From assembly GCF_001685395.1 (NCBI RefSeq), contig NZ_CP014167.1, forward strand, positions 4,100,001 through 4,164,000: 64,000 nt of DNA, in the 5' to 3' direction. Each line of letters begins with the position of its first letter. The stretch's first letter is position 1. Below the pieces are notes generated by a model, which ran no database searches, was not told where the DNA came from, and worked only from the letters and a program-made list of their open reading frames with translations. The DNA is from Paenibacillus yonginensis (lineage in GTDB: Bacteria > Bacillota > Bacilli > Paenibacillales > Paenibacillaceae). Position numbers and translations under genes: made by a program. This document shows, one piece after another, positions 46,149 to 54,176 of the stretch.

Positions 46149-46182
46149 CAAAAAAAGAACCGGCTCCTAAGCCGGCTCTGAT
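46149..46182 (-). terminator. Terminator of yabG
   Basis: Minus-strand hairpin AGAGCCGGCT/AGCCGGTTCT around TAGG with a tail of seven T, about 40 bases past yabG. Confidence 0.92.
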
Positions 46183-46224
46183 TAAACTTATATTCCCACT
46201 GGCAGCTGCCCTCAGCTGCCCTCC

Positions 46225-47142
46225 TTACATAACGGAAGGAACCACATTCAATTGAGTTAGATCCTGGAATTTGGGCAGTCCGATCCGGTAGCTCCCACGG
46301 GTTTCAATTCCGCCTACCCCCTGGATGCCGCTGATCGTATGCTTCAGCACATCCGTGATATGAATGGTGCCTCTGACGGACGTAAATGCGGCTTTAGCCG
46401 CAATATAGACCGGATCAAGCGCATGGATCAGAATCCGGCCGGGAGAGCTTGCAAAATTGGCGCCGGCCTGCAGCAGCGCTTCAAAATGCGACTGGCAGGC
46501 GCCGGCCACGATCGTCAGGGAATCAAAGTTGCGTTCATACTGGCGGGCGACTTGGATCGCTTCCACAAAGCTGCGGGAATTCTTATAGCTGGACAAGCTG
46601 TATAGGTCATTATGGACCCTGTTCTTGAGGACCCCGTCATGACCGGTTATGACCACGATATCCGGCCTTACGCTGGGCAGCAGACGGTAGAGAACATCCG
46701 GCATGGATTTCTCATTTACGTAATGCCCTTGGGCAGGAACACGCAGCTTCTCGTATAGATCCATGCTTTTTTTCAAATAAAGAGGATCGCCGTCCAGATG
46801 GAGCACTTTGCCGGGAACTTCAAAATAGGACTGCGCAGAAATATCGCTCGGCAGAACAGCTCGCTCAATGCCTAGCATAGCCCGGTTCTGTTCCTCCAGC
46901 GACTTACGTTCCTCATGAAGCCGCTGCAGGCCCTGCTCGGCTTTAATACGTGCTTCCTTAGCTCTGCCGGTAAGGGCATCGCCTTTCACGGGAACAAGAT
47001 CGTATACGGGCGCGTCAGCCAATAAACGGAATTCGGTCCCTTTAATGATTGCCCGGTTCCGTTCCAATGCCTCTACACGGAAGGTTACGTCCCTTCCATA
47101 GGATTGGCGGGCAACCAAGTCTCCTATATTCGTCAAGTCCAT
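46225..47142 (-). CDS. yabG: Sporulation-specific protease YabG
   Basis: Cysteine-type protease that processes spore coat proteins in B. subtilis (sigma-K dependent there). The 305-residue form begins MDLTNIGDLVARQSYGRDV and contains VLHLDGDPLYLKKSMDLYEK, PDIVVITGHDG (near residue 175) and AGACQSHFEALLQAGANFAS with a conserved cysteine (near 235). The frame remains open for 103 codons into rsmA territory, where it is merely antiphase DNA; the start at 47142 follows similarity to the family, with AGAGGTG just upstream. The exact start is uncertain by a few codons. Confidence 0.93.
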   Translation of the reverse strand: MDLTNIGDLVARQSYGRDVTFRVEALERNRAIIKGTEFRLLADAPVYDLVPVKGDALTGRAKEARIKAEQGLQRLHEERKSLEEQNRAMLGIERAVLPSDISAQSYFEVPGKVLHLDGDPLYLKKSMDLYEKLRVPAQGHYVNEKSMPDVLYRLLPSVRPDIVVITGHDGVLKNRVHNDLYSLSSYKNSRSFVEAIQVARQYERNFDSLTIVAGACQSHFEALLQAGANFASSPGRILIHALDPVYIAAKAAFTSVRGTIHITDVLKHTISGIQGVGGIETRGSYRIGLPKFQDLTQLNVVPSVM

Positions 47143-47218
47143 CACCTCTGCATCCATCCTATGGGCGTTTGAGGATAATGGTTCCTTATCAGGGATAAAT
47201 TCCAGAAGGCCGGGTTCT

Positions 47219-48112
<894 letters not shown>

Positions 48113-48658
48113 TTAAACTCCTTTATCCTCCAGTTGGCGCAGCGCATCCGCAAATTCCTCGCGGGTAATTCTAAAGACCGCCAATCGCTTATGAAATTGC
48201 TTGCCGTTGCAGTAGCCGATGCCCAGCACCTCGCCCATAAACCTGCGGCGTTCAGATGCACGGGGATGAACAATAAGCCCTGCGGTCATCAGATCTTCCC
48301 AGTCGATCTGCGGCTGCTCCTCCGGGGCTTCGCTGCGCACCCGGGCCAGTGCTTCGCGTATAGCTTCCGGCGAAGCGTTCTCCACGCCGATGTCGCCTTT
48401 TTTCGTGGCGGCCGACTCGGTCAGAAAAGCGTGCTTGCAGCCGGGTACTTTAGCCGCTACAATTTTGCGGATCCGCTCTCCCGCATGATCCGGGTCGGTT
48501 AAGATGATGACGCCGCGCCGCTCCTGGGCCAGCGCAATTTTGCGCAGCACTACCGGCCCGATCGCCGAACCGCCGGTTTCAATCGTGTCGGCCTCTACAG
48601 CCCGTTTAATGGCTACTGTGTCATCTTTACCCTCCACGACAATGACTTCCTTAATCAT
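48113..48658 (-). CDS. rnmV: Ribonuclease M5
   Basis: Double-strand endoribonuclease that matures 5S rRNA. The 181-residue protein consists of an N-terminal Toprim domain with the glutamate in IKEVIVVEGKDDTVAIKRAV (residues 2-21) and the DPDH of VIILTDPDHAGERIR (near 58), followed by a C-terminal domain with GRRRFMGEVLGIGYCNGKQ-like sequence (ERRRFMGEVLGIGYCNGKQ). ATG 48658 has AAGGAA seven bases upstream. Its substrate, 5S rRNA, is itself encoded at the end of the window. Confidence 0.96.
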   Translation of the reverse strand: MIKEVIVVEGKDDTVAIKRAVEADTIETGGSAIGPVVLRKIALAQERRGVIILTDPDHAGERIRKIVAAKVPGCKHAFLTESAATKKGDIGVENASPEAIREALARVRSEAPEEQPQIDWEDLMTAGLIVHPRASERRRFMGEVLGIGYCNGKQFHKRLAVFRITREEFADALRQLEDKGV

Positions 48659-48719
48659 TTCCGGGTTCCTTCCTTCCATCCAAGAGCTTCTTCAATCGCA
48701 CCCGATTTTATGCCAAATC

Positions 48720-49432
48720 AGAACCACCCGTCCAACGGGTGGTTTGCACTAGGGGTATAACCCCTTGTTGCCAAACTGCGCCTAAAGACGCTAGCCTGAC
48801 CACAAAGCGTTCAGGCTCAGTGTTATTTGTCTCTTTCACTTACCAGTTAAACTGGTTTTACTTTTTCTTGCTCTTGTTGCTGCTGAATGGATCTTCATAC
48901 TCTTTTACACTCAGCTTATCCACTGCCTGGTCATGTGCCTCTTGCTCTCGAATGTATTTGGCGACGGTGGCTTCATTTAGCCCCACTGTACTTACGTAGT
49001 AGCCTTCCGCCCAGAATTTACGATTCCCATACTTATACTTCAAATTGGCATGCTTCTCAAAGATCATGAGTGCGCTTTTCCCTTTTAAATAGCCCATAAA
49101 GGAAGACACAGATATTTTCGGTGGAATCGCCACCAGCATGTGCACATGATCCGGCATCATATGTCCTTCTAATATCTCGACTCCCTTGTATTTACATAGA
49201 CGCTTCATGATTTCAATTAGATCTCGTCTCACTTGATTGTAGATCTCTTTACGTCTATACTTCGGGGTGAACACAATGTGATACTTACACATCCACTTTG
49301 TGTGCGCTAAACTAAAGTTTTTATTTGCCATTTAAGACCATCCTTTCGAATTGAGCCTGAACATCTCAATTTTATCGGGATGGTCTTATTGGTGTAACCC
49401 TAGATCCCTCCACCCGCATAGCGGGTGGTTTT
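48720..49432 (-). mobile_element. IS200/IS605-family element (IS200-like)
   Basis: A single transposase gene is flanked by two near-identical hairpins: CCACCCGTCCAACGGGTGG at the 3' side (about 48724-48742) and CCACCCGCATAGCGGGTGG at the 5' side (49410-49428). Subterminal hairpins without inverted terminal repeats are characteristic of this family. A CTAGGG(T) motif lies beside each. Exact ends are estimated. It sits between rnmV and the yabE terminator and disrupts no recognisable gene. Confidence 0.85.
48858..49331 (-). CDS. tnpA: IS200-type transposase TnpA (HUH tyrosine transposase)
   Basis: A 157-residue Y1 transposase that moves single-stranded DNA. It shows the HUH motif in MPDHVHMLVAIPPK (near residue 62), the core KYRRKEIYNQVRRDL and the probable catalytic tyrosine in ATVAKYIREQE (near 127). 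The basic C-terminus (SSNKSKKK) is typical. The frame is intact, so the element could be mobile. No tnpB gene accompanies it. Confidence 0.94.
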   Translation of the reverse strand: MANKNFSLAHTKWMCKYHIVFTPKYRRKEIYNQVRRDLIEIMKRLCKYKGVEILEGHMMPDHVHMLVAIPPKISVSSFMGYLKGKSALMIFEKHANLKYKYGNRKFWAEGYYVSTVGLNEATVAKYIREQEAHDQAVDKLSVKEYEDPFSSNKSKKK

Positions 49433-49471
49433 ATATTTCGCGCGTTTCACGCGCTCAACAGGCTGAAGCCT

Positions 49472-49504
49472 AAAAACAAAAAGAAGAGGAATTCTCCTCT
49501 TCTA
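49472..49504 (-). terminator. Terminator of yabE
   Basis: Minus-strand hairpin AGAAGAGGA/TCCTCTTCT followed by TTTTGTTTTT, about 55 bases past the yabE stop and just outside the IS200-like element. Confidence 0.88.
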
Positions 49505-49559
49505 TATATCGTCTATGATTAACCCTATAATAGCGAATTCCCAAGTTAAAGTAAATGAA

Positions 49560-50711
49560 TCAGTTCAGTTCAGGTTTGACAGGACCAATCACGTATACCG
49601 TACGTCCTGTTTTGCGGCCGAAGTTATTTGCCGCTTTGATCGTATTGTAATAAACGTCGATTTTGTTGCCTTTAATCGCTCCGCCCGTATCTTCCGCACG
49701 ACGGAAACCCAAACCTTCGATATAAACCCACCAACCTAGCGGGATCACGTTCTTGTCGACAGCAATCGTTCTGCCTTCCTGAACACGTGTGCCTGATGCG
49801 GTTTTTGTTCCAATGCCGGCTTCTTCAGACGAATAGGCAGTCATCGATACGTTTTTCAGCATCTTCTTGTATTTAAAGCTTACCCCATTCTTGGTTATCG
49901 AATTTGTACCGCTTACGCTGACCGTATTGGCTTTGCGTGTAATGCTCGCTGCCAGCACCTCGGTCTTAGGCTCTTCTTTCTTTGTGCCTACCGCAATAAC
50001 TTGAGGTTGTGCCGGTTTAGCCACCTCTTTGCCGACCCAGCGCTTCGAGATCATTTCCCCATCCTGAAAAACCTTCTCGACGGTATGCACGACCCGGCCT
50101 TTGCTGCCGGATTGAAGCAGTTTGGTTTTGCCTTTCAGCAAGTTGGGGTCAGAAGTCTTCACCACGGTGTAAGGAACTTCTTGCGTCTGCTTCACCATGA
50201 CCTTGTTCACGCGTACAACATGAATTTTCATGTTGGGTGTCACTTCTGCATCCAGCTCCGGATAAATCTTATCCTGCTCGGAAACGGTGATTCCCGATTC
50301 AAGCAATGCACTTCTTACGGTGTCTGCCGTTGTATATTTCTGATTGGCCGTTCCATCAGCAATCAAAGTAACTGGAGCGGCATGGTCGATGATGACCTTG
50401 TCGCCGTCCTTCAACTCGCTGTCAAGCGCCGGCGTGATTTGATCTTGGGATTTAAGTTCGATTTCCTGCTCGCTCAGGAGTCCTTCCACATTCTCCTGCC
50501 GGGTTTGCACGGCCACCGCCTTGCCGTCAATCAGCAGCTGTACGTTTTTCTTGCTTTGGGTGTAGAGATACGCAAGAAAGATGGATATAACCGCAACAGC
50601 AAGTATGGCATAGATTGCAATTTGACGAGCATTTTGATAACTCCACCGCAAAACGTAAGACATACTGGATGATGGTGATTCATGGGTTTCGTTGTTTCTT
50701 ATAAAGCCCAC
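49560..50711 (-). CDS. yabE: YabE: cell-wall protein with DUF348 repeats, G5 and 3D domains
   Basis: A 383-residue secreted or membrane-anchored protein, probably a lytic enzyme acting on peptidoglycan (resuscitation-promoting-factor-like). One membrane helix near residues 29-47 (IAIYAILAVAVISIFLAYLY) is followed by two ubiquitin-like DUF348 repeats (VQLLIDGKAVAVQTRQENVE; VTLIADG), a G5 domain (VMVKQTQEVPYTVVKT to about residue 235) and a C-terminal 3D domain (MTAYSSEEAGIG, VIPLGWWVYIEG, AEDTGGAIKGNKIDVYY). GTG 50711 follows GGAGG by nine bases. It is preceded by a c-di-AMP riboswitch and terminator. Confidence 0.94.
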   Translation of the reverse strand: MGFIRNNETHESPSSSMSYVLRWSYQNARQIAIYAILAVAVISIFLAYLYTQSKKNVQLLIDGKAVAVQTRQENVEGLLSEQEIELKSQDQITPALDSELKDGDKVIIDHAAPVTLIADGTANQKYTTADTVRSALLESGITVSEQDKIYPELDAEVTPNMKIHVVRVNKVMVKQTQEVPYTVVKTSDPNLLKGKTKLLQSGSKGRVVHTVEKVFQDGEMISKRWVGKEVAKPAQPQVIAVGTKKEEPKTEVLAASITRKANTVSVSGTNSITKNGVSFKYKKMLKNVSMTAYSSEEAGIGTKTASGTRVQEGRTIAVDKNVIPLGWWVYIEGLGFRRAEDTGGAIKGNKIDVYYNTIKAANNFGRKTGRTVYVIGPVKPELN

Positions 50712-50901
50712 TTCTTCAGTCCTCCTCCATAGCCCCGCCGTCCTAGGTCGATACAGAATACATATGACGCGACTATTTACCGATTTTTGTACGTAATCCG
50801 CCAAAATCGCGCATTACGCATCCTTCCCCAGTCTGCCCCGAGCGACATCAATGGCTGTTTAGATACACCATATGACGGCCCTATCGCATTTTATTCAAAA
50901 C

Positions 50902-50945
50902 AAAAAAAGCCAACAAAAGAGTTAGAGGAACTCTTTCGTGGCTTC
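50902..50945 (-). terminator. Riboswitch-controlled terminator upstream of yabE
   Basis: Minus-strand hairpin GCCACGAAAGAGTT/AACTCTTTTGTTGGC followed by seven T, directly downstream of the riboswitch core and about 190 bases before yabE. It is the likely expression platform. Confidence 0.88.
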
Positions 50946-50974
50946 CGTTAATGTCTTGGATGCTGATAGGATGC

Positions 50975-51235
50975 ACGAGGTTGCCTCTCTCATATACGCT
51001 TACGGGGTTAGCTGTCGGGTTCGGACGAATGAGAGACGTCCTATCTTGATTCATCCGCTCATGGCGGTTGATCGCAAATTCACCCCATAGACTCACACAA
51101 AGAAATCAAATGCATTCGCTCCGGCTCAATTTAATTCAAGTGGCCTGCAAGCTTCTGCATCGGTTCCCCCGTTCTCCATTCGGAGATTCAGCGAGACTGG
51201 TTCATGGAACCAAAGAATCGAAGTGACGCAATGGC
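50975..51235 (-). ncRNA. c-di-AMP riboswitch (ydaO/yuaA type)
   Basis: The minus-strand leader of yabE carries the conserved ydaO-type blocks: GGAGAACGGGGGAACC near 51160-51175, GGGGTGAAT near 51080, and TCCGAACCCGACAGCTAACC followed by CCGTAAGCG and GAGAGAGG near 50985-51030. These match the arrangement of known ydaO RNAs, which bind c-di-AMP and turn off cell-wall and potassium-related genes. A promoter lies just upstream and a terminator just downstream. A 71-codon open frame crossing this region is rejected as coding. The ends are approximate. Confidence 0.92.
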
Positions 51236-51268
51236 GTCAGTCCATTACGCAATTCGATTACTGAAAAG

Positions 51269-51298
51269 ATTCTATCCTTTTTGGCCATCGGTTGTAAA
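51269..51298 (-). promoter_or_regulatory. Promoter of the riboswitch-yabE transcript
   Basis: On the minus strand TTTACA and TAGAAT lie 18 bases apart; initiation would occur near 51262, shortly before the riboswitch core. Confidence 0.65.
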
Positions 51299-51420
51299 GG
51301 AGTAATCAACCACGTATTTAAAAATAAATGGTTAAAAATCTGTAATAAACAGCGAATTCTTGATTAAAATTCTTTAATATGTCTCGAATGCTCCTTTTTT
51401 CGCTCTTTTTTCTCCTGTTT

Positions 51421-52188
51421 TCAGCGAATACCAAATCGTTCCAGTGCATTTCGGGTCGTCAGGCTTGCAATTTCTTCCAAAGTTATCCCTTTGAGTTCAG
51501 CAGCTGCTTCCGCCACCAATTTGACGTAAGCGGACTCGTTTCTTTTGCCTCGAAAAGGGTGAGGGGTCAAATATGGGGCATCCGTTTCAAGCAGCAACCG
51601 GTCATCTGGAACCTGAACCAGGACCTCTTTAGGTTGTCTGGCATTTTTGAACGTAATCGGCCCGCCGAATGAAAGATGAAATCCCATATTCAGACAAATT
51701 TTGGCGGTTTCCCAGCTGCCCGAGAAGGAGTGCATGATGCCTCCAACCTCACTCGCTTTTTCCTCGCGTAAAATGTTGACCACGTCTTCATGAGCATCCC
51801 GATTATGGATCACGATAGGCATCTTAAGTTCCCTCGCCAAGCCAATCTGTCTTCGGAACACCTTCTGCTGCACCTCTTTCGGCGACGTGTCCCAATGATA
51901 GTCGAGGCCGATTTCGCCGATCGCCACCACCTTCTCATGCTGGCACAGCTCGGCAATCCACTCCAGGTCTCCATCCTTCATCGTGATGGCGTCAACCGGA
52001 TGCCAGCCCACTGCCGCATAAATAAAATCATACGTTTCGGCAAGTTTCATCGTGGTCGGAATGGTTTCCCTATTGAAACCGACATTTACCATGCGCGTAA
52101 CGCCTTGTTCAACAGCTCTCGCTATCGTTGCTTCGCGGTCTTCGTCAAATTGCTCCGCATCGAGATGGGTATGGGTATCAAATAACAT
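51421..52188 (-). CDS. tatD: TatD-family metal-dependent DNase (YabD)
   Basis: A 255-residue metallo-dependent hydrolase with the TIM-barrel metal ligands visible as FDTHTHLDAEQF (residues 3-14), AIGEIGLDYHWD (near 92), MPIVIHNRDA (near 127), GIMHSFSG (near 152) and LLETDAPYLTPHPFRGKRNE (about 200). The length equals the family norm. TatD proteins are 3'-5' exonucleases linked to DNA repair. GGAGG lies 11 bases before the ATG. It starts 15 bases after the HD-domain gene, so the two are co-transcribed. Confidence 0.95.
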   Translation of the reverse strand: MLFDTHTHLDAEQFDEDREATIARAVEQGVTRMVNVGFNRETIPTTMKLAETYDFIYAAVGWHPVDAITMKDGDLEWIAELCQHEKVVAIGEIGLDYHWDTSPKEVQQKVFRRQIGLARELKMPIVIHNRDAHEDVVNILREEKASEVGGIMHSFSGSWETAKICLNMGFHLSFGGPITFKNARQPKEVLVQVPDDRLLLETDAPYLTPHPFRGKRNESAYVKLVAEAAAELKGITLEEIASLTTRNALERFGIR

Positions 52189-52203
52189 GTCAGATTTTCC
52201 TCC

Positions 52204-53487
52204 TTAGTTGTCAAAAAAAGTACGCACACCCGCCGGAAGTTTGTCTTTCACGTTTTGAAGTTTATCCTGCGGGTAATATAGCTGGTAGCGGCCCCGGTGA
52301 ATACCGCTGATGGATCGGACGATATCCGATACTTCCGAAATCTCCTTTAATCCCTCCTGGCGGTCGAGCAGCAGAATCTGATTGGTCGTAAGCCCGTCCT
52401 CCGGCCGAAATACGTCATAAGGAAGATCTGCCGGCGAATCAATTTCCAAATCGTACAACGGATTTAACCCTGCCGCCTCGAAGGCTTGTCTAATTTCTTC
52501 AAAAGACTCGCTGTCTGATTGTTTGATTTCTACATATTTATACAGATTACGATTCATAAAACGTTCACATAAATCTTTAAGCACGGCATCTTCTTCATTC
52601 TGCCATTTCATGAAAACCGTTTGGATCAGCGCCTCATCAAGCTGCAGATATTCCGACACCGTCAGCTCACGGGTAAAGAGACCCGGCAGAGGGTCAAGCA
52701 TTGTTTTGAATGAATATCCGGATGCCCACAGCTCTTTGGCCCTGCGAAAAATTTGCCGCAGCAGAATTTCGGAGCTCCGTGTAACCGGATGGAAATAAAC
52801 CTGCCAGTACATTTGATAACGGGCCATCAGATAATCTTCTACGGCGTGCATTCCGGATTCCTTGACGACCACCCGGCCGTGGAAAGGACGCAGCATCCGC
52901 AAGATCCGGTCAATATCAATTGTACCGTAGTTGACCCCCGTGAAATATGCATCCCGCAGCAAATAATCCATCCGATCCGCGTCGAGAGGACTGGAGACCA
53001 AATTAACGACAATAGGTTTGTCATAATCTTTTTGAATAACGGCAGCTACTTTCTCCGGAAAATGTTCGGAAATCTGCTTCAGCAGCCGGTTGACCTCGGT
53101 ATCGCCAAGCAGAATTTTGCAGGTCCAGTCCTCATGGTTCATTTCAAAAGCTTCTTCTATAGAATGGGAAAAAGGTCCATGGCCCAAATCATGCAGCAGC
53201 GCTGCGCAGAGCGCCACCATCCGCTCCTCCTTGGGCCAATCCGTGTACCCGCTTCGCTCAAACTGAGAAATAATGCGCCGCGTAATCTCATAAACCCCCA
53301 AGGAATGGGAGAAACGGCTGTGTTCTGCCCCATGGAAGGTCAGAAAGGTCGTGCCCAGTTGCCGGATTCGCCGCAAGCGCTGAAATTCCGGGGTATTGAT
53401 CAAAGCCCAAATCAGCTCATCCTGCACGTGAATATAGTTATGTACGGGATCTTTAAATACTTTTTCCTCACCGAGCGGCTGTCGCAT
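52204..53487 (-). CDS. HD-domain phosphohydrolase (YwfO-like, SamHD1/dGTPase superfamily)
   Basis: A 427-residue member of the HD superfamily. It has VFKDPVHNYIHVQDELIW near the start, the first histidine in HGAEHSRFSHSLGVYE (near 53-68), the metal pair HD in LLHDLGHGPFSHSIEEAF (about 102-119) and SSPLDADRMDYLLRDAYFTG (about 162-181) with the closing aspartate. Related B. subtilis YwfO is a nucleoside triphosphate hydrolase. It starts with AAGGAGG upstream and takes the place where metS (methionyl-tRNA synthetase) lies in B. subtilis. Its promoter region carries a 19-bp palindrome. Confidence 0.9.
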   Translation of the reverse strand: MRQPLGEEKVFKDPVHNYIHVQDELIWALINTPEFQRLRRIRQLGTTFLTFHGAEHSRFSHSLGVYEITRRIISQFERSGYTDWPKEERMVALCAALLHDLGHGPFSHSIEEAFEMNHEDWTCKILLGDTEVNRLLKQISEHFPEKVAAVIQKDYDKPIVVNLVSSPLDADRMDYLLRDAYFTGVNYGTIDIDRILRMLRPFHGRVVVKESGMHAVEDYLMARYQMYWQVYFHPVTRSSEILLRQIFRRAKELWASGYSFKTMLDPLPGLFTRELTVSEYLQLDEALIQTVFMKWQNEEDAVLKDLCERFMNRNLYKYVEIKQSDSESFEEIRQAFEAAGLNPLYDLEIDSPADLPYDVFRPEDGLTTNQILLLDRQEGLKEISEVSDIVRSISGIHRGRYQLYYPQDKLQNVKDKLPAGVRTFFDN

Positions 53488-53504
53488 AAAAATTACCTCC
53501 TTTT

Positions 53505-53511
53505 TGTCGAA
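53505..53511 (+). promoter_or_regulatory. TGTCGAA box in front of the HD-domain gene
   Basis: A perfect Spo0A-core-like TGTCGAA within TTTTTGTCGAAAAG, about 17 bases before the HD-domain start codon and overlapping its ribosome-binding region; the start of one copy is 19 bases from the start of the next copy (the palindrome). Confidence 0.45.
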
Positions 53512-53523
53512 AAGAAAAGTTAT

Positions 53524-53542
53524 TTCGACAATTATTGTCGAA
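53524..53542. promoter_or_regulatory. 19-bp perfect palindrome TTCGACAATTATTGTCGAA
   Basis: Two inverted TGTCGAA boxes with a nine-base arm on each side of one central base. It lies in the divergent gap between the HD-domain gene and abrB, about 40 bases before the HD-domain start. It may bind Spo0A or another dimeric regulator. It is not followed by a T-run, so it is unlikely to be a terminator. Confidence 0.6.
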
Positions 53543-53678
53543 TTATGTAGAATTTCAGAATAGTTTCCTGTATTCTTTACATTATCGGTATTTTTCTGAA
53601 AAACGTTGATAAATCACTGTTTTCCCCTTTTGCCATAATTTAATTAAGGAATAGAAGCGCATATTTTCCATTAATAGG

Positions 53679-53707
53679 TTGACTATTATGGCAATGGTTG
53701 GTATTAT
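53679..53707 (+). promoter_or_regulatory. Sigma-A promoter of abrB
   Basis: TTGACT and TATTAT lie 17 bases apart on the plus strand; initiation is expected near 53714. Confidence 0.8.
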
Positions 53708-53730
53708 AATTATCATAAAAGATAGAATCA

Positions 53731-53747
53731 TGTCGAATAATGGCATT
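53731..53747 (+). promoter_or_regulatory. Spo0A box downstream of the abrB promoter
   Basis: TGTCGAATAATGGCATT contains a perfect 0A core followed ten bases later by an imperfect second repeat (TGGCATT). It lies about 17 bases past the expected start of transcription. Spo0A~P represses B. subtilis abrB from the same kind of site (TGTCGAATAATGACGAA), so conservation is striking. Confidence 0.8.
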
Positions 53748-53780
53748 TTAAATTGATAGCGAGAGGGGCAATCATCAGTT

Positions 53781-54035
53781 ATGATGAAATCAACAGGTAT
53801 TGTAAGAAAAGTAGACGAACTCGGACGCGTAGTTATTCCTATTGAATTGCGCCGTACACTGGGCATTGGCGAGAAAGACGCTCTTGAAATTTATGTCGAT
53901 GGCGAACGGATCATGCTGAAGAAATATGAGCCGGCTTGCATCTTCTGCGGAAATGCAGAGAACGTGACTTATTTCAAAGGAAAAATTGTTTGTCACGAAT
54001 GTCTCAGTGAAATGCCTATACCTGTGACAAATTAA
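53781..54035 (+). CDS. abrB: Transition-state regulator AbrB
   Basis: Global repressor of post-exponential genes. The 84-residue protein has the swapped-hairpin AbrB domain MKSTGIVRKVDELGRVVIPI (residues 2-21) with LRRTLGIGEKDALEIYVDGE, then a C-terminal region with two CxxC-like pairs (CIFCGNAENV; CHECLSEM) used for multimerisation. It is one of only a few plus-strand genes here and diverges from the HD-domain gene. Either of two adjacent ATG codons could be used; GAGAGGGG lies 12 bases before the first. The promoter and Spo0A box upstream match its known control. Confidence 0.97.
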   Translation: MMKSTGIVRKVDELGRVVIPIELRRTLGIGEKDALEIYVDGERIMLKKYEPACIFCGNAENVTYFKGKIVCHECLSEMPIPVTN

Positions 54036-54098
54036 GATTTATAGGTTATAATAGGTTTACTGAAAATTGTTAATTCTAACCTTTTCATATCTCCTTGT

Positions 54099-54140
54099 AC
54101 CTTCCTTGGCTTGAACCCGGCCAAGTGAAGGTCTTTTTTT
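54099..54140 (+). terminator. Terminator of abrB
   Basis: Plus-strand hairpin ACCTTCCTTGGC/GCCAAGTGAAGGT followed by CTTTTTTTG, about 65 bases past abrB. Confidence 0.9.
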
Positions 54141-54176
54141 GTTCATTTTCACAAATTTTTCTTCTATTATACCCGT

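Noticed and set aside
50881-51096. 71-codon minus-strand open frame upstream of yabE
   Set aside because: It coincides with the conserved core and terminator of the c-di-AMP riboswitch, has no ribosome-binding site, and gives no protein family.
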